This document shows, one piece after another, positions 38,301 to 49,600 of a stretch of 64,000 nt of DNA. This DNA comes from Strix aluco. Lineage: Eukaryota > Chordata > Aves > Strigiformes > Strigidae. The position numbers and the translations under genes were made by a program. The DNA lies in the NCBI RefSeq assembly GCF_031877795.1, contig NC_133933.1, positions 94,323,552 to 94,387,551 of the forward strand, written 5' to 3'. Every line of letters starts with the position of its first letter. The first letter of the stretch is position 1. The notes beneath the pieces were generated by a model that did not search any database, was not told the origin of the DNA, and was given only the letters and a program-made list of their open reading frames with translations.

Positions 38301-41300
38301 ATTTCAGACGTCTGCACTAGCTATCTAAGAAGATGAAATGTCATCCTTCCCTTTGAATTTCCAATCTAAATATTTGCATTAAAAAAGTTGAAAGAATAAA
38401 GGAGTTTGTCATCAGAATGCTTTTTTCTCTGGAGTTCACCCTTCGTTGTCTGTTTCAGCAGTACTTTTCTTTAATAGTTCCTTCACAGTAAGAAAATGCA
38501 CAGCATTAGTAATAACAGTGCCTCTATATTTCACTATGTAAATATGTATTTCAAGACTTTAAAACACACAGTTTGATCTAGTCATTAAAAACCTGAAAAT
38601 CTGTTACTGTTAAATTTAGAATTGGCAGCTAACTTGAAAATCAATACTGTATATATTAATACCCACAAAGCCATCAAATTATGACCAAAATAACAATAAT
38701 GATTAAAACACAATCCCTTATGTTCACTGAACAAATTTCTTTCTAAAGAAATTAATCAGGCTATCTAGATGGAATTTGTTTTCACTATTCTAATGTGCAA
38801 ATTCACAGCCCAGTCATCAATCTGAGCTATAAAGAATACAAGTACACCTTTAGCAAAGACCTCAGTATCAGTAATTAAATCAACAGAGTGAACATATAAC
38901 ATTTATAAGCAATCTGGTAAGTATTTTATTGTGGTTTTCTTCACAAATAATTTTCAATTAAGAAATAAAACTTCAATCTGAAAAAGTTACAGCAGTTTCT
39001 TGCACATCTAAAATTTCTAGAATAGTAAAACATTCTAGAACATGAGATTTCTAACATTTTTATCACTGTATGTACTCAAACAACATTACTAATTTATTCA
39101 GATGCTTCATGCATAATTACTAGAAAACAAATCTGTTATTCTGTTAGTCTATCATCAGAAAGGAAAAGCCATCTAGTGAATACTTTGAAAAATATAAATA
39201 ATTGCAAGTATTAAATTATTAACTGCAACTTGAATACACTGTCTAAAGTACCATTTTAATTTTCTTAATAGTTCCCTTTTTCTATTTAGGCTAACACTGG
39301 GAATGCAAGGACTGATTTCAAGCTTTGCCTACACAACAGATGACTTCTGGCATAGCAAGGTTTTCCGAGGATGTGACAACACATAAATTGTAACACTGTT
39401 GAGAAAGCAGAAGCCCTTTTAAAGGACATACTTATACCACAAACCTGTATTCTTGCTTCTAAAAGCTTGGTGGTGGTTTTTTTTTTTCAAGGTGGGAGAG
39501 CAGTGGTGTTAGGTTTATTGTATTGGTGCAAAGCATCACTTTTCTGCTACTGCTCTATTGACTCAGGAAGCTAGCAGAGTACGCTTACTTCTGTATCAGC
39601 AAAGGATCCTCTGCTCCCACATGGTTTATGCCTCTTTTCAAAGCATGTGTGAAATACCTAATAAATGTTACATTCCCCAAATGGACTGCTTTCTCTCTTC
39701 CTTGGTGGGCTTTCACTGTTTCATTTCAAGCTAAGGTCTTTGCAACTAGTAAGCAGCACATTTGCAAAAAAAGGAGCGTTAAGTTATGGGCCTGATCTAG
39801 TCATTATTAAATCAGCAGGCACTGAATTAAATTCAATCTTCTGTTATATCCCACAAAAATCTCACAGTGGAAACACCTGCATTAACAAACATTATAGGAC
39901 GTGACTCCACTTGTTAGCAAAATGTTTCTATTTATAGCAACAGGAAGAAATTAGAGCTGTATCCATAAAACATGACCAGAACATAACAGACAGAATCAAT
40001 CAGCAATTGTTCCTATGGCTAGCGTTGTGATTTTTTTCCAGTACTGACCCATTACAAAGGGATATCTCAGCTTCCTTTATAAGCTTCTACCTTCAGTCTT
40101 CTCTCCTAGAATATAAATGTCATTCGGAAGCTTGAAACCGAAATGTTTTTCTTACCAAATGCTATTTTCCTTCATCATGTGCTGAGAATGAATGGTTCTT
40201 CTTGAACATTCAGCTGCTAAAGAGAGAGAAAAAAAAGTGCATATCAAATTTTCATTCTGTCCACTTTGACAAAGGCTCTTTTTCATGTTAAGGCTTATAA
40301 GGCAATGAAGATGCTAAACCTCAAAATATAGGTGCAGTTGGACTGATTTCTCCACCTGTGCAGATTCATGATACTCCTTTTAATGGATTTCTTGAGAAAA
40401 TGAGGCGAAGAAAAAATTATGCAGATGCATAAAGAGCAGAGTATACCACAGGGAAAATGCTGGTAGAATAATGAGAGTTGGGATCCTAGTGCAGTCATAT
40501 TTTGAATATTTTGCCATGCCTGTCTTCAGTGACATCTCAGTCAACAACCGAATACGGGTCTGAACAGACTGCTTTGCTAGCTGGCATGTCACTGGGAATT
40601 GTCACCAGTGCTTAAAAGATAAATTACCCTGAATTAAAAGGTTTAAAGCAGTTGTGCAAAACTTAAATCACTTTTTGGATGTCAAAAGCATTGGTAATAT
40701 TATGGCTTGCTGAAATGAAAAAAAAAAAAAGTCGGATGATCTAATATAAAGCTACCTTGGATAAAGAAAGAGTTTTCTGTTTCTTACCTGGCAACAGAGC
40801 TTATCCAAAACTCTTTAGGAAAATATATTAAAACTATGTTAATTCCTTGTGCTTTTCTTCTAAGAAAATTTTAAGCTTATTACATCTAAAACTAGTTTTA
40901 AGAAAGCAGTTGAACCTTGGACAAACCATCCTTTCTGTTTCTTAGCTGCACAGACTTCCCTGAAGATTTCCCTACTACTTCAGTCTAAATGTTTTCTGTG
41001 AAACATTAGCGACAACTGTGTCATGCAGAACTTTGGGGGTTTATGTATACAAAAGACATTTTAGAGGCATTTAGTACTGCACGTGTTTTATTGACGAATG
41101 AATGAATAAAACAGCCTCGCTAATTAAGCTGCTCTGGAAATAGTAATCAATTGGAATTTCAGGTGTCAAAGTAAAGTAAGATTACAAAATGTGCTTCAAA
41201 AGAACCATTAAACTAATGTTACTTTAAATGTATAGTTTTTAACCAATTCCGAAGCACTTTGGGAGCTACTTTTTAAATGTCTTCTGAGTACCACTGTTAA

Positions 41301-43330
41301 CCATTTTGTAAAAGGAAAGGAAAACAAATTTCAAGCACTGTCGATGGAAGGGGATTTAAGATTAAATAATGCATTGTACAAAGCACCAAAGCATTCACTG
41401 TTGGTCAAACACTGTAGAACGTTGTCCAACACAATACTGACACATGCTAACCGTTACATCCTAATAAATACACATGTAAGCAAATGGCAAAAATTATTTT
41501 AAAGTAGCCATCACCAGGTCTCTAAATAAAATTCTATTACATTGACTTTCTATGATACAAAAATAATAATAATAATAATCTTTAGAATAATAGGTGTAGT
41601 ACAACAGTTACATTTGCTTGCTATACAAATAGTCCATTGGTGAGAGACTGAGATTAAAGTTGTTGCCTATCCTTACACCGCGGCTCTATAAATGCATGTC
41701 ACATTAACACATCACAGATAATTGCTTTTACTGTAGTTACTTTAAAGTATCTGTTAACAAAACCCAAGAAATTAACCAAGAAATGGCTTGGTTGATACGT
41801 ATTTTATCTATTATATTACAGGAGCATCTTAAGCAAGGATGATGCTCTACTCCTCTTGGCACTGTACAATTGAGTGTAAGTTGATAATATCCGAAATGAC
41901 CAACACAACAAAGTACACTGCATAGCTCTTGTAAATTTTAGCTTCTTACATAAACTATCTTATGTATACAAAGTATGAACAGTTTGCATAGTTGCACAGT
42001 AATAGTTATTCACACCGGGGTTTTTTTACACTGTTCTTAAAATATGGGCAGCTAACATTCAGACCAGCAGTCTGCTTCATAAGAATCCACAAACTTAATT
42101 CATATGCTGTTAATCAGATATTGCTCATACATAAGTTACAGCAGAAGAAATAGGCTGTGACTTAACTTACATTAATTGTAAAATACACTGATTTATCAAA
42201 ACATTAATTGTACTTAATATTAATTCTTTTACTTTTGAGGGCAAATGTACAAAACTACATTTAAAACAAAAAAATCACTGCTATTAAATAAAGCCAATTT
42301 AAAGCAATAGAAAATTAGTGGGAACCAACTTGTGCTACTTGCTTAGTCTGAAGTTGCAAGAAGAGAAAAATGCATCTGAATAATACTGATGCCCAAAATA
42401 GATTACATTTCTTCTGACACTTTAAGGACTATTTTATATTTATGAGCTCTTACCAAAGACGTATATCTATGAGAAAACTGTCACTTCTGAAAGCAAAGGG
42501 AATTAGCCAGTAATTCATAAAATTTTAGCGATGCTCAAGAGCTTCAACTAACAGTGACCATGGGAAAAGCTCCAAAGATATACTGATAGATACCAATTCA
42601 CATCACACTTTTACAGTTGGTGTAGTTTTTTCATTAAAAAATCTATAAATAGATTAGAAAAAGTGCATTAATTATTGGTGGCCATTGGAAGATTCTTGCT
42701 AACCTTTTCATACATCATCAGAGTTGCATATAAAATGATGCATTTCTGAAATTTTTCTTCGCATGCTTTATCTATTTACAAGAAAATGCATTCCCAAGCA
42801 ATAAGCATGAGTAACATACAATACTGAAATGCACCTGTTATAAGCTTTAAGATAAAGTTCCATCGTTACTTGATGTAGATCACCACTGAACTTCACGAGT
42901 ACTGAGAGCTTAAAATGAAACAGTAAGCACTTAATAAGTGCTGCATTGATTTACAAGCCCGAAGCTCAGCGACTACACGACAGAGCTGCATTTAATTTAG
43001 TTCAGGCCATGAAAGTATCTTTTCTTTATAATAAACAATTCCATTCAGGTAAAATTTTCTTTAGCTTACAAACTCTGCAATTTAATTTGAACTGGTTTGG
43101 GTTTTTTTAATTTGGTAGAGAAGACCTTATGAAAATTCTATCAGCTCGTACCTTCCCAGCAAGGTGGACCCTAGCATCTGTTTCGACGTTTTGCAGTTGT
43201 TTTGAGAGAGCAGACCAGGGATTTTTTTGCCAAGTGAAACTGCTCTCGTCATTGACCGGTGTAATTCTCCTAGCATATTTCACAAAGTTGTCAAACATTT
43301 ATGCCTCTAAGCTACACATTTGTATAAAAT
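35331..43330. other. AT-rich intergenic desert downstream of TPBG
   Basis: No coding gene is supported. Simple repeats are (TG)n at about 37520-37532, a poly-A near 38200-38210 and another near 40717-40729, and (AAT)6 at 41562-41579. Long stretches from about 38.3 to 43.1 kb are free of recognisable transposons, as often seen near developmental genes. Conservation cannot be judged from one sequence. The part nearest TPBG may be an extended 3'UTR. Confidence 0.45.
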
Positions 43331-44121
43331 TTTATTCAGATTACTACTACGGGGCTATTACTTCAGAGCTATCCACATTCTTAGATGTCCATACATTTCT
43401 CATCGAGCAGCAAACTTCAACACAACAGTTCTTGTAAGACTGTTTATTGAATTTAACAGTTCAGATGGAGTTTAGATGCAGTTTGTATAAAAACCCTCTT
43501 TTCACGTAAACTGCAATCAAAAATAACTTTACAAAATAGTAAGAGACTTACTGAGATCGTAAGTTTCCTAACATGTAAAACTATAAAGCATTTGTGCATG
43601 CTCACTATTTGAATTCCTTCTTTTTAACAGAGGAGTTGTTAAAAGAAGTTTGGTTTTTTAAATCTCAAGGTAGTCTGTGAAACAGAATCATTGTCATCGC
43701 AACTTGGATATACAAGATCAAAACTGGCACAGAGGAACATAACAATTTTTTCCCCCAAAAGTTGAGGCAGCTTTTGTTGAACGGTGTCTGCATCAGTAAA
43801 TTTTTTTATGAACTCTGGTGGCTTTGGAGCATCAGAGAGAATCCTTTTTATCTTTTCAGATTTTGAAAAAAATTTCCCACAAGTACAGACAGGTAAGGAG
43901 GAAAAGAAGTAGCAGCTTGTTTCCTACATACAGCCCAACGCCATGCGCAGCTGCCCAGCATATCAAAACAAAAATGAACTTGACATCATAGGGAGGCATA
44001 TCCCTCTCAAATTACAAGCACATCTGAGATTTCTCAGAGAGGGAAGCAAGCACGAGGGTAAAGCGTAAGTCTACTTTTCATGCATAGCTACTGTGCGCTG
44101 CCCCGCGTCCGTGGCGCTTCG
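43331..44121 (-). other. TPBG: Probable TPBG 3'UTR with candidate poly(A) signals
   Basis: Downstream of the TPBG stop (minus strand, toward lower coordinates) there is AT-rich non-coding sequence. AATAAA on the minus strand (TTTATT on plus) occurs at 43443-43448 and 43331-43336, giving 3'UTRs of roughly 0.7 to 0.8 kb. Others lie farther off, for example near 41088. Which is used cannot be told from sequence alone. Confidence 0.4.
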
Positions 44122-45249
44122 TCAGACGTCCGAGTTGGAGCTGAGGTTTGTTAACCTGGGGTCTGCATTGATCTCGTATCTGTAGTGGTAGCCTTCCATG
44201 TGATCCCTACAGGCATCTCTGATGTTGTGCATCCACTTTTTGATTCCTTTTCGGTTCAAGTACAAAACCAGGAGGAAAATGGCCCCGATGAGAGCCAAGA
44301 CTATTCCCAGGAAGACGTAGGAAGTCTGCAGCTGGGAAGGCAGGTCTACGGGCACAGAGCAGTTCAGGTCCGAGCCGTTGATCTTCAGCAGGGCTTTGCC
44401 CAGCGTCTTGTCGGGGTAGGCACAGGTCAGGGCTTCTTTGCCCTCGGCCTGGTCGCTCTCCTTGAGCCAGGCCACCAGGTCCTCGACGGTGCAGTCGCAG
44501 ACCCAGGCGTTGCGGCCCAGGCCGACGCGCCGGAGGGCGGGCAGGCCGCGGAACTGGGCCAGGGTGCCGTTCCTCAGCACGCCCAGGGAGCTGTCGCTGA
44601 CGTTGAGGCTTTGGAGCTGGCCCAGCCCCTGGAAGGAGACGTTTCGCAGGCCCACCAGGGAGCTGTTGCCGAGGTCCAGCTGCCGCAGGGCGAGCAGGGC
44701 CGTGAACATGCCGGCGGGCAGCAGCAGCAGCCCGTTGTCAGCCAGCTCCAGGCGGCTGAGGTTGCGCAGGGCCCCGGACTGCAGCATAGTGGCCAGGCTG
44801 AGGAGGACGCCGTGGTCGCGCAGGGCCCCGCGGAGGGCCAGCTCCTCCAGCGGGCTGCCGCCCTCCCCGAAGGCCTGCGGGCTGAGGGAGACCAGGGGGT
44901 TGCCGCTGAGGTCCAGCTGCCGCAGGGCGGGCAGGGCCGCGAGGGCGCCGGCCTCCACGGCCCGCAGGTGGTTGCCGCTGAGGTTCAGGGCGCTGAGGTC
45001 GGGCAGGCGCCGGGCGGGGAAGGCGCCGGCCGGCAGCCGGGCCAGGCGGTTCCCGGTGAGGAAGAGGGTGCGCACGTAGGGCGGCAGGTCGGGCGGCACC
45101 GCCGTCAGGTTCTTGCTCACGCACTTCACCGTCTTGGCCGGCTCCGAGCACTCGCAGGGGGCCGGGCAGGCGCCGGGCTGCCGCGACGAGCCGCAGCCCA
45201 GCAGGACGTGCAGCAGCAGCCCCAGGCAGAGCGCCCCGCGCCCCGGCAT
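44122..45249 (-). CDS. TPBG: Trophoblast glycoprotein (5T4), leucine-rich repeat membrane protein
   Basis: A complete 375-residue type I membrane glycoprotein. In vertebrates TPBG modulates Wnt and chemokine signalling and cell migration at the plasma membrane. A signal peptide spans about 1-22. The LRR N-cap has C28, C32, C34 and C43. Leucine-rich repeats run from about 58 to 246, and the LRR C-cap has C251, C253, C276 and C297. A single transmembrane helix is at about 311-331, followed by a basic, short cytoplasmic tail ending SDV, a PDZ-ligand-like end typical of TPBG. Nine N-glycosylation sequons are visible. The ATG at 45249 is chosen because the signal peptide follows it at once; an upstream in-frame GTG at 45273 adds eight residues with no merit. 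The CDS is one exon, as in mammals. Human TPBG is longer (about 420), so an inter-LRR segment is shorter here. The stop is TGA at 44124-44122. Confidence 0.97.
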   Translation of the reverse strand: MPGRGALCLGLLLHVLLGCGSSRQPGACPAPCECSEPAKTVKCVSKNLTAVPPDLPPYVRTLFLTGNRLARLPAGAFPARRLPDLSALNLSGNHLRAVEAGALAALPALRQLDLSGNPLVSLSPQAFGEGGSPLEELALRGALRDHGVLLSLATMLQSGALRNLSRLELADNGLLLLPAGMFTALLALRQLDLGNSSLVGLRNVSFQGLGQLQSLNVSDSSLGVLRNGTLAQFRGLPALRRVGLGRNAWVCDCTVEDLVAWLKESDQAEGKEALTCAYPDKTLGKALLKINGSDLNCSVPVDLPSQLQTSYVFLGIVLALIGAIFLLVLYLNRKGIKKWMHNIRDACRDHMEGYHYRYEINADPRLTNLSSNSDV

Positions 45250-45429
45250 CGCGCCCGGCCCGGCCCCGCGCACAACTTTCCCCTACGGGCGCCTTCGGCT
45301 CCGGGCGGCGCGGCGAGGCTCGGCGGGGGGCGGCTCCCGCCGGGGCGCTGCCCGCTCCGGGCAGCCCGTTCTCCGGGGGCAGGCGCTTCCCCTCCGGGGC
45401 TGGCTCCTCTCCGCTTCCCGCAGCGAGAC

Positions 45430-46184
45430 CTGCGGCAGGGGAGGAAAGGGAGAGGGCAGCGGCGGGGCGGCGCGGCTCCGCTCGCCCGCGCCCCCCCCCC
45501 CCCCCCCCCGCCTGCCCCCGGCCAGACGCCCCCCGCCCCGACACGTGGATCGCCCAGGCGGCCCCGGCCCGGAGGCAGCGCGGGGGAACCCGCCGAGGAA
45601 CAAGTTTTCCCCCCGCTTCCAGCTCACGCCGCCGCCTTCCCACCCGGCCGGCGGCTCCGCTGGCGGGGCACGGAGGGGAGGGGAGGGAAGGGTCTAACCG
45701 GCCGCGTCCCGCCACTCCCCGCCTGCCGCGCCTGGGCTCTCCCGTCCAGCTCCGCGCCGCGACCGGTGCAAACTCCCGCCCGCCCGCAAAACGCACCGCG
45801 GAGCGGAGCCCGGTCCCAGCCCGCGTCCCCTCACCTCCCGCCGCCGCTCCCGCCTCGCGTCCGGAGCAAACTCCGCCGGAGCGAGCAGTCGCCGACTGCC
45901 CCCAGCCCCGCCGCCAACTCCGCGCCCACCCTCGCCGCGCCTGGCCCTGCCTCCGCTGACAGGAGAAACCAACCGCCGCCCCGGCCGGGGGGAGACGCCG
46001 GCCGCGCCTGCCCCGAGGGGCGGCCGCGCCGCCGCCCGCGCCCCGCCCGGCTCCCCCCGCCGCCCCCGCGCCCCTGCTCCGCCGCCGCCGCCGGCGGGCC
46101 GCGACCGGGAGCCCACCGGGAGGGTCCGCTCGGCCCCCCCGCTCCCCTCGCCCGCCCGGCCCAGGTGGTGCTGCCGGGGCTCAC
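45430..46184 (-). other. TPBG: Predicted TPBG 5'UTR intron
   Basis: On the minus strand a strong 3' splice site (a CCCTCTCCCTTTCCTCCCC tract and then GCCGCAG) ends at 45430, 180 bases upstream of the ATG. A matching 5' splice site GCAAG|GTGAGC has its exon end at 46185. A second donor GGGAG|GTGAGG lies at 45835/45834 and a weaker GCGCAG|GTACGG near 46350. Mammalian TPBG has its coding region in one exon after a noncoding exon, which supports such an intron. The donor choice is inferred. Confidence 0.55.
45491..45509. repeat. C19 homopolymer (G19 in TPBG sense strand)
   Basis: A run of 19 C on the plus strand, which is G19 in the TPBG transcript, about 60 bases upstream of the predicted 3' splice site. 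It is prone to length errors and able to form G-quadruplex or i-motif structures. Confidence 0.9.
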
Positions 46185-46624
46185 CTTGCCGCCGAGCGGA
46201 GCTGCCCTCAGCGGGGCGGACGGACGGGGCGGGCGGCAGCTCCCGGCTCGCTCGGCACGGAGCGGCTCCCGGCCGCCCCGCGAAGGGCGAGCCGCCGGCA
46301 GCGAGCGCTGCCAGATCCCCGTGCCCCGCTCCCCGCCTTGGCAGCGCCGTACCTGCGCTCGCCCCGACGCGGCGGCGCCTGGCTGCTGGGTGCTGTTTTC
46401 CGCAGTTTTCCCGACCGGCGCTCTCGGACCGGCAGGACTGGGAAATCCCGAGGGATTTCCAGGGCGGGGGGCGCCGGGCGCGGCTCCCGCCCGACGCCCG
46501 CCTTGGGCTCGGGTGCGGGGACGAGACGAGAGGGGTCCGCGGGTCTCGGCGCGGAGGCGGGGGCGAGGCCGGCCCCGACCGGTCTGGCCAGGGAAAGCGT
46601 CTCGAGGGAGGGGGGAGCAACACC

Positions 46625-49600
46625 AGCAACAAAATACATCGAATAAGCTCCACAGCTAAAGCAAAAGAAAAAAAAAAAACCCAAGAAAACAAAACTAAAC
46701 CCGCTGGGATCTTTAGTGGTCCTAAAATTATTAATAATAATCATTAAAAAAAAGGTCGCAAATTGACAGTTTAAGTCTGAGATTTAAACTTTATTATGAT
46801 GAGGAAAAAGCTTAAACGTCTATCTGTATGTAAAATATTTACCAGTTTCAGTCACTGCGGCTGTCCCAGAACTGCCTGGCCATGGCTGAACAATCCGGGT
46901 GGTACAAATGCTGTTTTGTAGATGAGTAACTCATGTGGGTCACTCCATGGGGCAGGTATTTGAGGAAGAGGTGAATGATGGGAGCTATCATGGGGGCTGT
47001 ATTGGGCCACTGGTCCCTGAGAAATGATTGAGATGGTTAAATAACATCTAATTAACGCAAAAGACATACCAGTATATTCAAATAACCAGTTCCAGCAATG
47101 CGAATTCCAGCCCTTTGGGTCTGACTCCTTTGGGTTTTCCTTACCCTTCTGATGAGTGCTTACACAAGATTTCCCTCTCCCTGTATGTCAGAGCTATGCT
47201 TCTGCTTTCCTGACCAACTAGGTTCCTTTATCTGGTAAAGTCAGCAGAAATTTTACAGCTGTCAAAAGCCATGAGGGAAATGAACAGATGAATCCAGTAT
47301 GAAGTCTTGAGAAAAACAGCCCCAGAATCTGGGGAATAATGAGCTAAAACACTGATTTCTGTAGCATTGTTCTCTCCTCTATGGCCTGTCAGTGGTGATA
47401 TGGTGCAGAAAAGTCTGGGGTTGGTGTGGCAGGCAGGGACTGCCCAGCTGATAGACCAGTATGCTCTTTACATGAAAATTATGGAGAAAAGGAAATATGA
47501 AGTGGCTGAAGTAATAGTGATACAAGTGAAATCTTGGACTCTCAAGCAGTTCCAGAAGTTTGGGAAGTTATCGCTTTGATGTTCAGTTAGAAAAACAGTA
47601 GCACTACACTGCAGCAGCTTTTAGTTTCTTAAAAGGTATTTACATTCCAGATCCAGGTGCCTGTCTTAGTATAATGCTTAGAGAAGTAGATAGGTAAAGA
47701 TATCCCACATTTTGTAAGAGAAAGACGTGTTCTCCAAATCTATTAAAATTCTTTGAAAAAGTCAAAGAGAAGAACCCCACAAAATTGGCCTACTAGACAA
47801 CAGTGAAATTCAGTGACCAGGAAGAGGTAGTTTCCAAAAGGAGACAGCTTTTAAAAATAGGTAACTGAAAATATGAACAAAATACCTGAGATAAATCGTA
47901 GAAAAAAATACGTGTTGAGCATACCCATAACTGTTTTTAAAAAAATGTTTAAATACAATGTCATTTTTAATGGAATAATACAACTAAGAGCAATTACATT
48001 GATCTCATCGTGCTGACCAAAGTTGTCCTAGTAGCTCCTGGCTCTCCTTGACTGTCTGGGTAGGTCTGTGCTTCTTGTCCTGGACAGCAGGTTAGTTCTT
48101 TGGGCAGGGGACATGGTTTTGTTCTGTGTTTGGGGAGTGTTCTCTGACAGGTGCTTGAATGTGCTGCAGTAATGCAAATAATAAATAACAAATATTTTCC
48201 TACTCTTTCCGATTATTCCCATAGTAAATTGCACCTGCTAAGCCTGCTTAAGCTTGCAAGAGGAAGAAAAACACTTGTTAATCTGCTCTCTTCTCTTCTT
48301 GTTTAAATAAAACAACTTTTCTCAGAGGCATACTCCAAAAATGAAACAGTACTTTCTGGTGAATACACTTCTGCTGAGTGGATTTCCTGGACATGTTTGT
48401 AATCTGTACTAGGAAAATGAAGAAAGAAATCCCGATGTATTTTCAGGTCAGTTGTGGCTTTTACGACTGATTGATTGATTTGTGAATTTGCATTGTACAG
48501 CCCTTAAAATCTCATCTCAGTTTTTTGCATAAAGCTTATGCAAAACTTCTGACTGAGTTAAAATACAGTATTTGAAAATATATCGACTTGGCTAAAGGAC
48601 TCAAACTGGAAGGGAATTTACCATAAGGAAACTGTTCCTGCAGCTGATGTTCCTACAGGTTGACTGAGAAGCTCCTGTTAAGGGAGGGGGATTAAGGCAA
48701 TGCTTCAGTCTCTCAGCGGTTCTGCTGCTCCAGGCTGAGGCTGGGTGATGTGATGGTCATCTGGAATCATGAAGGAAGCTTCTGACTGTCCTTCTCCAGA
48801 AGATTAAAGCTCGCTTCATGTGACAGTGATGAGTACTGCTTGCTTTTGAAAATCAGTACTCCAGTGTTTCAGCTCCCCCAAAGTGAAAATGTGACACCTA
48901 CCTAAAGGAATGCTGAGAGTCATAGGGACACCCTGTGATAACTTGATAACTATACTGCTTGACATTTTTGGAGTCGCTATACCCCTTTTAAGGCTCTCAC
49001 CTTAGCAAGAAATAAAGTGGCATCTGTAAATGCTCATGTGACTCCCCTGTCCTTAGGAAAACCTAGAAGATTATTTTAGACACTGAAACTTAAGGCTGTT
49101 AATTAAGTTAATTGAGATGGATTGCATCCTAAATAATCTTCGCAAATCCCCTTGGCCAGATACTAAACAATGCTGGATGCCTTATATGAGATTCTGAGTG
49201 GCCTGACTCTAGCTATGTCCAAGGAGTTGGAATACCATGGAGTAGGACTCTGTCCAAAGCTATCATCTTTTTTTATATATTTTCTTTACTGGCAGGGAAA
49301 TTTATGTTTCTTCTGTGAAATGTTTCTACATTGTCTCAATATTGCATAAAGATACTCAGCACTTCACAGGAAGTGGTCTTGGAAAGGTATTTATGATGTG
49401 CTAAAGATTATACACCAAGTGAGCAATAGCACAGAGACCAGAATTCTTTGCTTTTACCAAAAATATCCTCCCACAAAAGTGGAAGAACAAGCTGCAAGTT
49501 CCATCTGCTTCCTCACATGGAGAGATCCAGCAGGTCCTCCAAAGGACGCCACCTGCTTCCCTTGGGACTCAGCTTCATTTGAAGAAACACCATCAGAATT

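Larger units (their letters stand above)
44400..46620 (-). promoter_or_regulatory. TPBG: CpG island and promoter region of TPBG
   Basis: Dense CpG and very high GC begin inside the TPBG CDS and continue about 1.4 kb upstream, then fall sharply near 46620. GGGCGG-type Sp1 boxes are common, for example near 46225-46235. I see no clear TATA box, which fits a dispersed CpG promoter. The transcription start probably lies between about 46200 and 46620. Long open frames on both strands here are composition effects. Confidence 0.8.

Noticed and set aside
41562..41579. (AAT)6 tract considered as a LINE tail
   Set aside because: No element body lies beside it in either direction. It is an ordinary microsatellite.
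45250..45273. Upstream GTG start giving TPBG eight extra residues
   Set aside because: The ATG at 45249 directly precedes the signal peptide. GTG starts are not expected in a vertebrate nuclear gene.
44185..46659. 824-codon plus-strand open frame across TPBG and its CpG island
   Set aside because: It is antisense to a well-supported gene, has a composition-driven Pro/Ala/Arg/Gly/Gln bias, lacks domains, and overlaps equally long frames in other phases. Stop codons are simply rare in such GC-rich DNA.
45694..46692. Minus-strand 332-codon frame upstream of TPBG
   Set aside because: It lies in the predicted promoter and leader intron of TPBG, is of low complexity, and has no recognisable domain. 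It is a GC-rich artefact.
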